Assembly: GCA_037501455.1 (NCBI GenBank)
Contig: CM074860.1
Coordinates: 41,550,501-41,614,500, forward strand
Direction: 5' to 3'
From: Lantana camara
Taxonomy: Eukaryota > Streptophyta > Magnoliopsida > Lamiales > Verbenaceae
DNA length: 64,000 nucleotides
In this document: positions 36,665-49,540 of the stretch, piece after piece
Layout of the letters: each line of letters begins with the position of its first letter
How positions within the stretch are numbered: position 1 is the first letter of the stretch
Notes under the pieces: model-generated
What the model was told of the DNA's origin: nothing
Seen by the model: only the letters and a program-made list of their open reading frames with translations
Databases searched by the model: none
Translations under genes and position numbers: made by a program

Positions 36665-37658
36665 CCCCTAATTAAATTATGATCTTGATTATAACCTATA
36701 GTTTCAAGTTCATGTAAATATAATCAAGTATGATCTAGGTTAAAGGTATAACCTATAGTTAAGAGGTCCAATTAAGGCATAAGATCAAGTTATGAAACAC
36801 TATTCTATCTTAGGTTATAACATGTGACACTATTAAAGTGTATAACATAATCAAGGCACTAATCCATTAATCCAAATCATATCATAAGCTCAATTCATAA
36901 TTCAAGAGTCATATAACAATGTGACAACATGTCACAACATATCTCATATCATATCATATCATATATCATAAACCTTTAGGCATGTAACATGTAACAATTT
37001 AATTCCAATATCAACATGTAACAAGTTGTGACATAATTAATTGTAAATCACTATTCCATTAGCTAGCATGCATGAACATAATTCAAATTCCATAATCATG
37101 CATCAATTCTCATAATATAACAATCATATCACATGATCATAGCATATACTAGAGCAATTCATAACATATTCAAGCATATACTAAACAATTAAAACATATA
37201 AACATCTACACAAACATATCATGAAAACTATATAATAAATGCATAAAATAAAATCCTATATGGCTTAGGGAAGACGCTAAGACCCAACCTAAACATAATA
37301 TAAACATACCATAACATAAAAACATAAACTAAACTAACATAACATAAACAAAACAAACTAACCTAGCTACAAGGGGAGGGGATGCCGACGACAAGAGGGG
37401 AAAGGAGGGAGAGAGGAGTGCTTGTTAACACAAGACTTTGAGCAAGGATTCAAATGCCATGAGAGGGGTATATATAGGTGTGAAGAAGCCCCTCACCTTG
37501 CAATTAGAGATGGCTTAAGGGTAGGAGAGCAAAACAAGAGTTCATCCACTTGTAACTTCTAGAAGCTTTAGGGATTAAGAAGGTAAAAATGGGGCTGCTA
37601 GGGGTAATTCTGTAATTTCGTCCCCCAAGGCTCGAGGATAAGTGGATGGAAGTATAAC

Positions 37659-40600
37659 AGTAGCACCCGAGCGTGAGGTACCACATCCCCCGCACCGGGA
37701 CCCGACCCGTATATGAAATGGAAGTCCGTACACGTGCCAAATCCACGGCGAACGGGGACACAACTCACACGCTATGCTAGGCGGGGCTAACCCTTAAACC
37801 AATCAGTGCAGGAATCGTAAAATCAGAGTTAAAATGAAATTCGCGGAAGCAAGAATAACATAGCATATACAATGAGCCACCAAGCTCCAAAAATGAATAT
37901 ACAAGGGCATTCAAATATTCAACGGCGCTCATGGCCTACAAAAATCATAACGCTCCAAGCATAAACTATGATCATATACAAAATACCCACAAGAGTATGA
38001 ATATGAAACAAAAGGAAGTGCTAAACATAAATGCAAGACCTAGACGACTTGTATTCCCGCCTAGCACTCCTATTCCTGCACAAAACAACTGGAAACAACC
38101 GGGTTCAGTCTAAAAGAGACTGGTGGGTATAAAAACGGGGCATAAATATATATAATATCGCATAAGTTAAACACATACATGCAAGCCCTAATCCCGTGTG
38201 AAGTTTGATAAGAATTTACCAAGTGGTTAAAACAATAGAATACATCAACGGGATTACGACGTTCATATTCATTCATAAATGTTCATAAATGTTCATAAGA
38301 GTTTATGGCCCGGCGAGTGGGCGTGCACAATCTCCAACCTACTCCTCGTGTAATCATAATTAATTATTCAATAATCCATTATCATACATAAATCTTTTGT
38401 GCTCATAAATACATGATCATAATCATTCATATACTCCTTCCTCCGGGTGGTGGACGGGCTTGCAAGACCCGGCCACCGGTTCATACATATCCTAGCGAGG
38501 GCCGGTATCACCGTAGTTTGGTTGGAACTAGTATATGGGATCCCCGTCAGCCCTTGCTTCCTCGGTTAGCCACATATACTAAGTCCCGGGGCCCGTGCAA
38601 TCATAAATCATAATTATCTCGCCAAACATAAGGTAGGGTTCATAAATAAAAGAAAAGGGTCATACGTTTGAAATTATTTACCTGAAATGACTCGACATAA
38701 ATATATATACGGTTTTGGCTTAAAACTTTGCACATAAGGAATATATAAGGTTGTTTTAACTAATAGAAGAGAAACCCACCTTTAACAAAGCAGAAATAAA
38801 GGCACAAGCGTCTCAAGGCTCGCCCTCGTCTCCGACCAAACCCGAATCTGTGCAAAAGAAAAGGTATGAGACTCAATGACCACATATGACGCTCGGCAAT
38901 GAAGTGAATATGACATGAATGCATAAATGATCATGTTATATCATAAAAATGTTCATGTGCACGATTAAAGAATTTAAATCATATAATCATTCATTCGTTC
39001 ATATATTTCATTCAATTTCATAAGTTCATAAATTCATATAAATTTCATAAATTCATAATATTCATAAGGCATATCAATTAATCTCACATTCAATTAATAA
39101 GCATATCACATATATTATTCATATTCACATTTAGGAATAAAATAAATAAAACGTTCAATCAAAAGTCAGTAGAATAAATACACGAAATAGAATTCAATTA
39201 ATTTCAATAATTAAATTAAATCAAATAATATTTAAAATATATAATAAATATATAATATAATATATATATAAATAATCATATATAATAATATACAATATTT
39301 ATAATATATACATATATACACACGTACATGCATGAACACACCCATGCATGCACAAATCACATATATACTATATATATTATACACATGCATGCAAAATAAA
39401 TAACACACACACACAAATACATATATATAACTACACAGCCATGCATGCATTTATATATTTATTACATGAATGCTTAGCCTTATATATATATATATATATC
39501 ACATAAGTATGCATGTAAAACTCCACAAATCAAAGCACACACCACATCATTTCCATGCAAGCACACGACATATATATATATATACACAGAAGAAGCAGCA
39601 AAGCTAGAAAACAACAGCAGCAACAATTACAGAAAGAAGCAGAAAACGTCCAAGAAAAACGGGGTGACACCCCCGTGTCACCCTCAAAGCCTGGACCGAG
39701 ACACCCCCGTGTCTCGGTACAGCAAGTCCAGGCCATCTCTGCACCCCCGTTCCTCGCTGGTACGGCCAGGAATGGCACGCCCGTGACGTGCAACAGCAGC
39801 AGCCTCTAAACGCAGCAGAAATTGCAGAAACAGGGTAGCTAAATGCGCAGGAAAAGCAAGCAACAAATGCAACACAACAAGGTCCAAATTGCTGCTACAA
39901 TTCAACAAGAATACACACCACAAAGCTACTAAAATGGACAGCAAAAAGGGAGAAGGAAACGCAGCAAATTGACAGCTGAAATCAGTTGGAAAAACAGGGC
40001 CAAAACTCAAAAAAAAACAGGGCATGAACGATTCACTCCTACTCCCTCTATTCAACTCAGTTAAGACCAACAAATAAGTAGCAAAATACCATATATTCAA
40101 CAAGGAAATCAGTTCCAAAAGTGATCAATCAAGAGAAGCTGTCAAACGTGACTTTTCATGAAAGTTTTCTCAAGTGCCATAACTGATAACTCATAAATAC
40201 CTCAACTACCATGTAATCAATGATCATAAATGATATGAGGATGTCAAAACAATCAATCTCAAGCTTGGAATCAGTCTAAATCATTGAGAATCGAAGAAGA
40301 TCAACATTCTGCCCAAAATTTCTTATTTTCGGTAAAATGGCCAGAAATGATGAATCCAAGCTCAAAATCATGAATGGAAGGATGAAAATGATCAGAATTA
40401 AACATACAATACAACCCTAAGCTTACCTTGATGATTGGTTGAAGTTTGAATGAGATTTGAGCTCCAAAATCTCCGAGGGATGAAGGTTTACGGGTCTGGA
40501 ATGCAAGACAGTAGCTTTGGCTGAGTTTTGGGGCTTGTGAGAGGATTATCTCGGTCAAGGCTTGTTATGTCATGATAGAGGGTTGAGTTAGGGTTTCAAA

Positions 40601-40921
40601 AAATCAAACCATGGTTAGTTTGGTTATGGTTTGGGCAAGATATGGCTGGATTAGTGCAACAAGGTCAAGTTGGTCGCCGATTCGTTTTTCGGTTGAAATT
40701 CGGAGTTTCAAATGACTTAGGAAAATTATAAGGCTGAGTTTACTAAACTTGAATTTTCGTTACGAGTTCAGCGGATTTGACGGAACTCGAATCCGAGTTC
40801 CCGAGCTCAAGATATTAAATTCGGAACCAAGGGTACGCTAAGTGCTCGTTAGCTCCCGTTTTGGTTCCTCAATTAAAATTAAATTCGTTAACCTTTACGT
40901 CCGAGAAATCGGGGCGTTACA
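37659..40921 (-). repeat. S3: solo LTR of the GyA family inside the GyB 3' LTR
   Basis: The 3263-bp LTR starts AGTAGCACCCGAGCG (first T changed to A) and ends ATCGGGGCGTTACA. It is bordered by the duplication ATAAC at 37654-37658 and 40922-40926. It is collinear with the GyA LTRs. Quasi-palindromes GGGTGACACCCCCGTGTCACCC (about 39662) and GAGACACCCCCGTGTCTC (about 39698) lie in the matching place. Confidence 0.93.
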
Positions 40922-41772
40922 ATAACCATTCCGACGGCAAAAAAATTAGCTTCGAAATGCATATTCATTCATCGAAATCGGATTTACCGTTTGAAAGATA
41001 CATTAGTTTTAGTGAATAAAAGTTTTGAGCTCGAAACTCGACACGAGTGAAAAACGACTTTCTAGAATGATTTTCAAGTCCGGATTGCTTCTAAAATTCA
41101 AGAAATAAATCGAGAAGCGTTTTGAGTCCAAAATCGACTATAAAACGTTTTACCGTTAAAAAGTTGAGAACGTAGAGTGAATAGTGAATTCTCACGTACG
41201 AACGTACGCTTCAAAATTTCAAGCTAGGGTTTGAATCAAAAGTTGTAAAACATCTCAAAAATCTTGAAATAGCTCAAGTAGTGCAAATCCGAAGAGAAAA
41301 CATTTTCTGAATGAAAACCATTCGTAAAAGGAATAGTAAACTAAGGTTTTCAAAAACGTTTTCAATAAAACAAAGTTCCGGAATGGATTTCCAAGCCAAG
41401 AATAATATCAAAAGACTCGTCTCGACTCAAGGATCGATTCGACTGTAACTTGGGTAGGAAAAGGTATCAGAATCAAAAGCTCATTTTCTGATGAATAGTA
41501 ACTTTGGTCGGTAAGTTCCAAAAATACCCTTATGGCTCAAGAAAGACTTTCTGAGCTCAGGAAATAAGTTCAAACAATTGGGAAACATGTCTGATGAACC
41601 TCTAGGGTTCGAGTAGCAATATGAACAAAGTAGGCTCGGGTTATGAATAGTAAACTGTATCAAAGGTCAAGAATTCCCCCTTAAAACATGTCAGATCATA
41701 TACGAGCACCAAGTTCATGTAAGAATGCAATGCATGATGATTCAAAAAGTTGGATCAAGGTCTATAAACGCT

Positions 41773-42102
41773 TTACCACTGGCTTAACTTACTGTTTTCA
41801 TCCAGGCCCTGTTTTGGGCTGTTACAATCACCCCTCCTTAAAGAGAATCTGTCCTCAGATTCTTCCGCTGTAACTGCAAACAACTCAGGGTGATGCTTCT
41901 GCATTTTCTCTTCTGTCTCCCAGGTTGCCTCTTCTGTCCCATGTCCCTTCCAAAGGACTTTAACTAAAGGAATCTTCCTATTCCTCAGCTCTTGAAACTT
42001 CTTATCAAGAATCTTAGCGGGCTTCAAAACATAAGTCAGATCCGGTTCCAACGGTATCTCCTCTACCTGCACAACCTCTGTCTCATCCGAGAAACACTTG
42101 TG
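41773..42102 (-). pseudogene. GyB chromodomain and C-terminal tail
   Basis: The segment encodes VQVEEIPLEPDLTYVLKPAK, KFQELRNRKIPLVKVLWKG, ATWETEEKMQKHHPELF and then a tail that reads through the polypurine tract. It ends at 41773, 54 bp inside the 3' LTR. It is separated from integrase only by a TAG at 42105-42103 in place of a Gln-type codon. In this family the chromodomain binds modified histone tails and steers integration, and that role is inferred here from sequence likeness. Confidence 0.9.
41827..41841 (-). promoter_or_regulatory. GyB polypurine tract
   Basis: On the minus strand TTAAGGAGGGGTGAT precedes the LTR start TGTAACAGCCC. The tract is translated as part of the polyprotein tail. 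Confidence 0.8.
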
Positions 42103-45066
42103 AAGCTATGATACATGAAATACGTTGTGGATTCCTGTTAGACCTACAGGCAAATCCAATCTATAAGCTGTCGGTCCGACTCTCTCTAGTATCTCATACG
42201 GTCCAACATATCTCGTGTTTAACTTTCCACCTTTCCCCATTCGGGAAAACCCTTTTCTTGGCGATGCCTTTAGAAATACCTTTTCGCCCACTGCGAATTC
42301 CAAATCCCTTCTTTGTCGATCAGCATAACTCTTCTGCCTGTCTTGGGCAGCTTTCATTCTCTGGCGAATGATCTGAATCTTTTCTGTCGCTTCTCTTATC
42401 CATTTAGCTGAATGCACTCTGATCGGTCCTTCCTCAGTACATCTTGCTTCATCCAAATCCCAGTACAACGGGGATCTACATTTCCTTCCATACAAGGCTT
42501 CATATGGAGCAGCTTTAATAGAAGCTTGATAACTATTGTTGTATGCAAACTCCACAAGAGGTAAACAATCTTTCCAACTTTCCTGGAAGTCCAAAGCGCA
42601 AGCTCTGAGCATATATTCCAAGTATTTGATCATCCTTTCTGATTGTCCATCCGTCTGAGGATGCGCTGCAGTACTGAAGTTCAACTTCGTTCCCATCAAA
42701 GTCTGAATTTCTTTCCATAAGTGCGACGTGAATTTCGGATCTCTGTCCGACACTTTACTGTTCGGGACTCCATGTAATCTAACAATCTCTTGTTGATACA
42801 GCTTTGCCAATGTGCTGACCTTATCCGTCGTCTTAACTGGCAAAAAGTGCGCTGACTTTGTCAATCGATCAATGATCACCCAGATACTATCTTGTCCTCC
42901 TCTGACTTTGGGTAATCCAGTGATAAAATCCATCGTGATTTGCTCCCACTTCCAAGTCGGAATCGGTAATGGTTGCAACTTCCCACTCGGTTTCTGGTGC
43001 TCAGCTTTAACTTTCTGACAAGTTAAGCACTTCTTGACATAGTTGGCTATGTCTCTCTTCATCCCATTCCACCAGAAATGCGTCTTAACATCTTGATACA
43101 TCTTAGTGCCTCCGGGATGTATCGTGTACTTAGTCTTGTGCGCTTCGTCGAGAATCTCTTTCCTCAAAACAGTTGGTACGCATACTCGACCTTTGTACCT
43201 CAATATTCCATGTTCATCAACCTTGACCTTGGTCTCATCATCTGTCTCCTTAGATTCGAGACATTTCTTGATCCACTCGTCGTTCTTCTGTGCCTCCAGC
43301 ACTTGTTCTTTCAAAGGTGATATCATCACAACGTTCGCGACTCGAGCTTTAGTTATCACCTCCATTCTCTCTCTTCGTTCAACCTCGGGGTTGGCAGAAA
43401 TCTGTGCCAAACGAACTTTCCTGCTTAGAGCATCTGCTACAACATTCGCCTTTCCTGGATGGTACTGAATAATGCAGTCGTAGTCCTCCAGAAATTCCAT
43501 CCATATCCTCTGTCGCATATTCAACTCCTTCTGAGTGAATAGATATCGCAGGCTCTTATGATCAGTAAAGATCTCAAACGTAACTCCATACAGGTAATGT
43601 CTCCATTTTCCCAGAGCGAAGATTATCGCGGCTAACTCCAAATCATGTGTCGGGTAGTTGACTTCATGCGTTTTGAGTTTCCTTGATACATACGCAATCA
43701 CCTTTCCATTCTGCATCAAAACTCCTCCTAGTCCTTCTTTCGAAGCATCGGTGTAAACAGTATATCCTTCTTTTCCTTCTGGTAACGCTAACACGGGTGT
43801 AGTTGTTAGCATCTCTTTCAATCTTTGAAAACTTTGCTCACACTTCTCCGTCCATTCAAACTTTCCTTCTTTCTTTGTCAGCTTAGTGAGAGGTGTAGCT
43901 ATCTTCGAGAAATCTTGGACAAACCTCCGGTAGTAACCAGCTAATCCCAGAAAACTCCTTACTTCTGAAGGATTCTTCGGTGACTTCCAATCCATAATCG
44001 TCTTGATCTTCGAGGGATCTACTTCGATTCCAGATCCTGATATGATGTGTCTGAGAAACGTAACTCTCTCAAGCCAGAACTCACATTTGCTGAACTTTGC
44101 ATATAGCTTGTGATCCAGCAAAGTGCGCAACACGATTCGAAGATGTTCAGCATGTTCCTCCGGTGTCTTCGAAAATACCAAAATATCGTCGATGAAGATT
44201 ACTACAAACTTGTCGAGAAACGGCTTGAATATACGGTGCATCATATCCATGAATGCAGCTGGTGCGTTTGTCAAACCAAATGGCATTACCACAAACTCAT
44301 AATGTCCATATCGGCTGTTGAAAGTAGTCTTCGGAATATCTGCTTCCCTGATCTTCAACTGATAATACCCTTGTCTAAGGTCTAACTTGGCCTTTGATCC
44401 TTGAAGTATATCGAACAGCTCTTCAATATGAGGGAGAGGATACTTATTCTTTATTGTCATCCTGTTCAGCTCCCGATAGTCAATGCATAAACGCAATGAT
44501 CCATCCTTCTTTTTAACGAAAAGCACAAGCGCTCCCCACGGCGACGTGCTCGATCGAACATATCCTGACTCAATCAACTCGTCCAATTGCTTTCTCAGTT
44601 CATCTAATTCAGCTGGTGCCATTCTATAAGGTGTCTTCGAGTATGACTCAGCTCCTGATATCGTCTCGATCGTAAACTCCAACTCTCGGTCAGGGGGTAA
44701 CGAATCTAAATGCTCAGGAAACACATCTAGGAATTCGTTCACCACTTCCACTTCTTCAATCTTAAGTTGATCTTTCGGTCTATTCAAAAGATAAGCCACA
44801 AATCCACTAGCTCCTTTCTGAATCAACTTCTTAGCTTCCATCGAAGAAATCACTGATAACTTCTCAACTTTCCCTTCTGATGTCCCACTTTCATCTTCTT
44901 CCAAGATGATCTCTTTCTTGTAACAATCCAACTTAGCTCGGTACTTAGACAACCAATCCATACCAAGTATAACATCGTATCTTGTCATCGGTAACTCAAT
45001 CAGATCCGTCGGGTAACAACGGGTACCAATACATATAGGGCAGCGTTTATATACTTGATCCGTAAC
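42103..45066 (-). pseudogene. GyB pol: protease end, RT, RNase H, integrase
   Basis: About 987 codons are open. Counting from the ATG at 45138 inside NA3, VILGMDWLS (protease end) is at 56-64. RT spans about 200-380, with FIDD at 315-318. RNase H spans about 455-575, with D464, E501 and D526. The integrase zinc ligands are H667, H674, C704 and C707, and the catalytic triad is D737, D798 and E834 (35 residues between the last two). [16 protein letters not shown] is at about 979. An in-frame loss of two residues is visible near [12 protein letters not shown] compared with GyA. NA3 separates this frame from the rest of the protease, and a stop at 42103-42105 separates it from the chromodomain. 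Confidence 0.95.
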
Positions 45067-47375
45067 TGATACGAACTCCACGTACTTGCCGTGAAACCCT
45101 ATACCAATACTTGGAGTTCTTGATTTTCGATCGTCCACTTCAAGGTTAAAATAGAGGAGTGTGACCCGTTTGCTATAATGAGCAAGGAACCAACACTATC
45201 AGATTTGAATTATAGGAGTGTGACCCGTTTGCTATAATGAGCAAGGAACCAACACTATCAGATTTGAATTATAGGAGTGTGACCCGTTTGCTATAATGAG
45301 CAAGGAACCAACACTATCAGGTTTGATAAGTAATGCACCCCGTCGACTATAATGAGTCGGGAAATGACATTATCCGGTGGAGGTTTGAAACTCCGGTGTC
45401 GTTCAACTAAGAACTTGTGAGTATAACTCACTTGAATCACAATTCATTCATTTTTTGACTTAATATTTCGAACTACAAGGCTGGAATATAAAGATGCATG
45501 CATGGAAACCTAAGAGACACTAGAATACTAAAGGACACAAGCTATTCCCGCCACTTGCCATGAAGGCTTACAAAAGTGGGCTTAAATAAACTAATATGCA
45601 GCTAAATAATGATAAAATAAAGGCCCAAATAATACTATAATAGGCTTAGGGCCGAATTACATCATTTCCACACTTTGGACTTTAGGAATTGGACATAAAA
45701 ACATTGAAGTATTCTGAATTTGGTTCAGCAGCCCATCTTGAAGGTTGGAGTCCAGTTTGAGCAAATTGGTTTAAGAGATTTCCAACTTCCTCTTGGATAA
45801 TTTTGGCCCGAGCTCTTGTAATTGGACCACCATAACTTTGTTCCTTTTGTATGCTATCTTCTTGAGTTGTGGATCGGTCCAGCTCTTCATTTGGGACAAG
45901 ATATGGCCGCGGTTCATCATGATTCACATCATTCTGATTCCTATCATTCTCCCCTTCTTGAAAAAAGATTCGTCCTCGAATCTGGATCGCGATAGTCATC
46001 TCACAAAACAAATAGCCCCTTTTATTTCTCAAAGTAGATCTAAAACCCAAAATGAAATACACCAAAGTTGTCTTCTTTCTCGTTTTTTCTAATTTTTTTT
46101 TCCTTCTTTTTTTCTTTCTTTTCAACTTCTCTTTTTTTTTTTTTTCCTCCCTTTTCACATTCCTTACTCTCAATTCTTTGAACAAAGTCACAAGAAGTTT
46201 CAAATTCCTCAACTAAATAATCCCTTAAGATGAATGATAAGGGTGCTAAAATTGTCACAAACGAACTGTTACAACTAAAAAGATACAAACAAACAAATCC
46301 ACATGACTTATGATTTGAGATTACGAAGAAAATGACTGAAACAATGCTGCTCTCTTTTTTTTTTTCGTTTTTTTTTGTTTTTTTCGTTTTTTTTTTTTTT
46401 TTGCAGCAATATAACAATAATGAAAAGAAATTATACAAAAGATAAAAGATACGGATACATAACCTTGGATGGAAACCTAAGCTCTAGATACCAAATGATA
46501 CGAACTCCACGTACTTGCCGTGAAACCCTATACCAATAATTGGAGTTCTTGATTTTCGATCGTCCACTTCAAGGTTAAAATAGAGGAGTGTGACCCGTTT
46601 GCTATAATGAGCAAGGAACCAACACTATCAGATTTGAATTATAGGAGTGTGACCCGTTTGCTATAATGAGCAAGGAACCAACACTATCAGATTTGAATTA
46701 TAGGAGTGTGACCCGTTTGCTATAATGAGCAAGGAACCAACACTATCAGGTTTGATAAGTAATGCACCCCGTCGACTATAATGAGTCGGGAAATGACATT
46801 ATCCGGTGGAGGTTTGAAACTCCGGTGTCGTTCAACTAAGAACTTGTGAGTATAACTCACTTGAATCACAATTCATTCATTTTTTGACTTAATATTTCGA
46901 ACTACAAGGCTGGAATATAAAGATGCATGCATGGAAACCTAAGAGACACTAGAATACTAAAGGACACAAGCTATTCCCGCCACTTGCCATGAAGGCTTAC
47001 AAAAGTGGGCTTAAATAAACTAATATGCAGCTAAATAATGATAAAATAAAGGCCCAAATAATACTATAATAGGCTTAGGGCCGAATTACATCATTTCCAC
47101 ACTTTGGACTTTAGGAATTGGACATAAAAACATTGAAGTATTCTGAATTTGGTTCAGCAGCCCATCTTGAAGGTTGGAGTCCAGTTTGAGCAAATTGGTT
47201 TAAGAGATTTCCAACTTCCTCTTGGATAATTTTGGCCCGAGCTCTTGTAATTGGACCACCATAACTTTGTTCCTTTTGTATGCTATCTTCTTGAGTTGTG
47301 GATCGGTCCAGCTCTTCATTTGGGATAAGATATGGCCGCGGTTCATCATGATTCACATCATTCTGATTCCTATCA
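45067..47375 (-). mobile_element. NA3: complete NA-family element inside GyB protease
   Basis: Two 880-bp LTRs (45067-45946 and 46496-47375) flank a 549-bp body, with the duplication GTAAC at 45062-45066 and 47376-47380. Each LTR has three 59-bp units against two in NA1 and NA2. The LTR differences I found are C45110/A46539 and one C/T near 45895/47324, so it is recent. The primer-binding site TGGTATCTAGAGC and polypurine tract are as in NA1. It lies in the same orientation as GyB. Confidence 0.95.
45682..46212 (-). CDS. NA3 open frame: Lys-rich stretch fused to a gypsy polyprotein tail
   Basis: This 176-codon frame is equivalent to the NA1 frame at 10657-11190. It starts in the body, is Lys/Glu-rich over residues about 20-50, crosses the polypurine tract as FFQEGEND and ends in the 3' LTR after GGPITRARAK...VFMSNS. 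The two copies differ by one Lys and a few substitutions. Because both insertions are young, the open state alone does not show selection. It is probably a leftover 3' end of pol. Confidence 0.5.
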   Translation of the reverse strand: MRNLKLLVTLFKELRVRNVKREEKKKKEKLKRKKKRRKKKLEKTRKKTTLVYFILGFRSTLRNKRGYLFCEMTIAIQIRGRIFFQEGENDRNQNDVNHDEPRPYLVPNEELDRSTTQEDSIQKEQSYGGPITRARAKIIQEEVGNLLNQFAQTGLQPSRWAAEPNSEYFNVFMSNS

Positions 47376-47380
47376 GTAAC

Positions 47381-48712
47381 AAGGCAAGTTCCCAAAGGAG
47401 AACTCACTTCAAATTTATATGGCAAGTATTCAAGCGGAAACTGTAAATGCGCACATAATTTAGAAGCAACAAATGAATGCGTAGCGTCAGGGTCATACAA
47501 GACCTTAACTGGCGTGTTAAGAATGTGCACAATACCTTCCACAACAGACGAAGGATCAACCTCCTCCTTACCATCCAAAGCATAAGCTCTGCCTTTGACC
47601 ACCGGTTTGTTCGTCGTACCCACCACAGCTTTTCCTTTATCCTGTACCCCAAATCTCCTGATCTTGTGCGGGCAACTATCCATCTGGTGCTCAGGGGAAC
47701 CACATGCGAAACACTGTCCAGCTTTCTTGCGACAGTTCTCCTCAGTGTGTCCCGTTCAGCGACAATATCGGCAAACAATTTCCTCTGGACCTGGCTGAGG
47801 TGCTCTCTGCTGTTGTGGCGCCCTCTGATACTGCTGTGGCGCTTTCTGCTTCTGTGCTTGCTGTTTTGGTGGAGCATTCTGCTGCTGACGCTGTGGTGTT
47901 ACCATTGGCCTCTTTCCCGTTCCTTGGGGAAAAGATCCGGAAGGTCGCTTATTACCTTGATAAGGCTTAGGGTTAGAAGGTCCTTGTCGTATAGTAGTTA
48001 TCTTGATCTCCTTGTGTGCAGCCTCAACCCTTAGCGCTCTATCAACAGCCTGGTTGTAGGTCTCAATAACCAAAGAAGCAAGTGCCAACCGAAGTTCGGG
48101 CTTCAGTCCATCAATAAACCTCTTCGTCTTGCGACGCTTATCATTCAGAATATGAGGCGCATACCTGATCAGCCTCACAAACCTAGCCTCATACTCCATC
48201 ACATTCATTGTTCCCTGAACCAGACTCATAAACTCAGCCTCTCGTGCATCACGAGTCACTTGAGGCGTGTACTTCTGCTGAAACTCCCTGATAAACTCAT
48301 CCCAACTTCCCTCAACGTTGTTCTCGATCCACATGTGCTGAACGTGCTTCCACCAATTGTATGCAGCTCCTTCCATAAGAAAAGTAGCATACCGAACGCG
48401 TTCACGATCCTCTGGGTAGATCTCCATAGCCTCGAAAATCTTCTCAAGACTAGTAATCCAATTCTCAGCCTTTATGTCGTTCGGTTCTCCATAGAACTTA
48501 GGCGGATTCATCCTCAGAAATTTCTCCAATGACCTTTCATTAGGAGGATTATCTCTCGGTGCACAAGCCCTCATAAATTGTCGTAGTACATCCCTTAATT
48601 CTGGAGTTCTTTCCCGTTCCGGGGGTGGCGTGACATCTCTTTGGGGTGGCGTGATCTCTCTTTGGGGTGGCAGTGGTGGTACACGATTCCGGGGTGCTCT
48701 TCTTGGTGGCAT
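47381..48712 (-). pseudogene. GyB gag, zinc knuckles and start of protease
   Basis: The gag start chosen is the ATG at 48712 (MPPRRAPRNRVPP), matching the relatives' starts. The retrotrans_gag domain shows FLRMNPPKFYG, ENWITSLEKIFE, ATFLMEGAAYNWWKH, FIREFQQKYTP, EFMSLVQGTMNVMEYE and FIDGLKPELR, followed by a Gln/Pro-rich linker. A TGA at about 47758-47756 lies in the first knuckle (CRYCR-stop-TGHTEENC). The second knuckle, CFACGSPEHQMDSC, is whole. The protease block reads LYDPDATHSF, with Asp where the usual catalytic-loop Gly sits. The frame then runs into NA3. Confidence 0.93.
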
Positions 48713-48715
48713 GTT

Positions 48716-49540
48716 GTTACTGAATTCATAAGCATTCAGATACATATATTCGATGCATGACATATAATGATTCACAGAATCCGTAACCACGTATTCACAT
48801 TCTCACGTAGTCACACATAAGTATGAGAACAACACATTCCCATAACAACATGTCAGCAAAGATTCAAGATCTCCAAACGTATCATATAATCAGAAACAAT
48901 TGTCAGACAACATGTAAACGAGAACAGAAGCTCGGGTAACATATCAACATATCAGAAACATGTATAACATATCCCAAAACATGATTAACATGTAAACGGG
49001 AACAGAACGTGTACTGTCATATCAACAAGAACTGTAACATGATCAGAAGCATGATCAACATATCCAGAAGCGTATTCAACATATCAAGAATAATAGCATG
49101 CTAACAATAAATGAAATGGCATGATCCTATCAACGGTCCTAATGGTATCTTGAAGCAACTCTAAGACTCATGCAATGACAGTTATGGAAAGCAGTAAACA
49201 GATATCCAACATAAAGCCGAAAGTGTTATAACTGTGCAAGGTTTGGTAAAATTTACTACAGGCCACATGTTAACAGTATTAATTCAAAATGGGGAGGACC
49301 TGATACCATCGAGTTGACTCCCTTACAGGCCTTACCAATCCGTCCAACCCTGCTGAAAATAACCTAGTAGGTACCAAGTCATCTGAACCGTCATCCGTGG
49401 TGCCAAAAGTCGGGGATCATCTACCAGAGCTATACATCCCCTCATCCAAAAGTCAGTCCTGAACTGTCCCGGCTATACGTCCGCCATCCATAGATAGTAT
49501 ATATGCATCAGTACTATATACAGAAATCTCCCATCAGCAA
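48716..49540 (-). other. GyB leader between the extra frame and gag
   Basis: These 825 bp hold no recognisable gene. The sequence is rich in 'aacatatc' and 'aacatg(t/a)' words at 48880-49110. It is part of the untranslated leader of GyB. Confidence 0.7.

Larger units (their letters stand above)
34384..41826 (-). repeat. GyB 3' LTR, interrupted by S3
   Basis: The LTR starts TGTAACGCCCCCACCCG and ends TTTTGGGCTGTTACA. Without S3 and one duplication copy it is about 4.18 kb. 34384-34568 matches the 5' LTR fragment at 50409-50594 almost exactly. It contains five ACTATTCA octamers at 36467-36540, a CA-rich run at 36577-36664, and TGAATAGT (the inverted octamer) at 41178, 41492 and 41644. No gene is seen in it. 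Confidence 0.88.

Noticed and set aside
47477..48034. 185-codon plus-strand frame
   Set aside because: It is antisense to GyB gag and protease, which show clear family motifs. It is a shadow frame.
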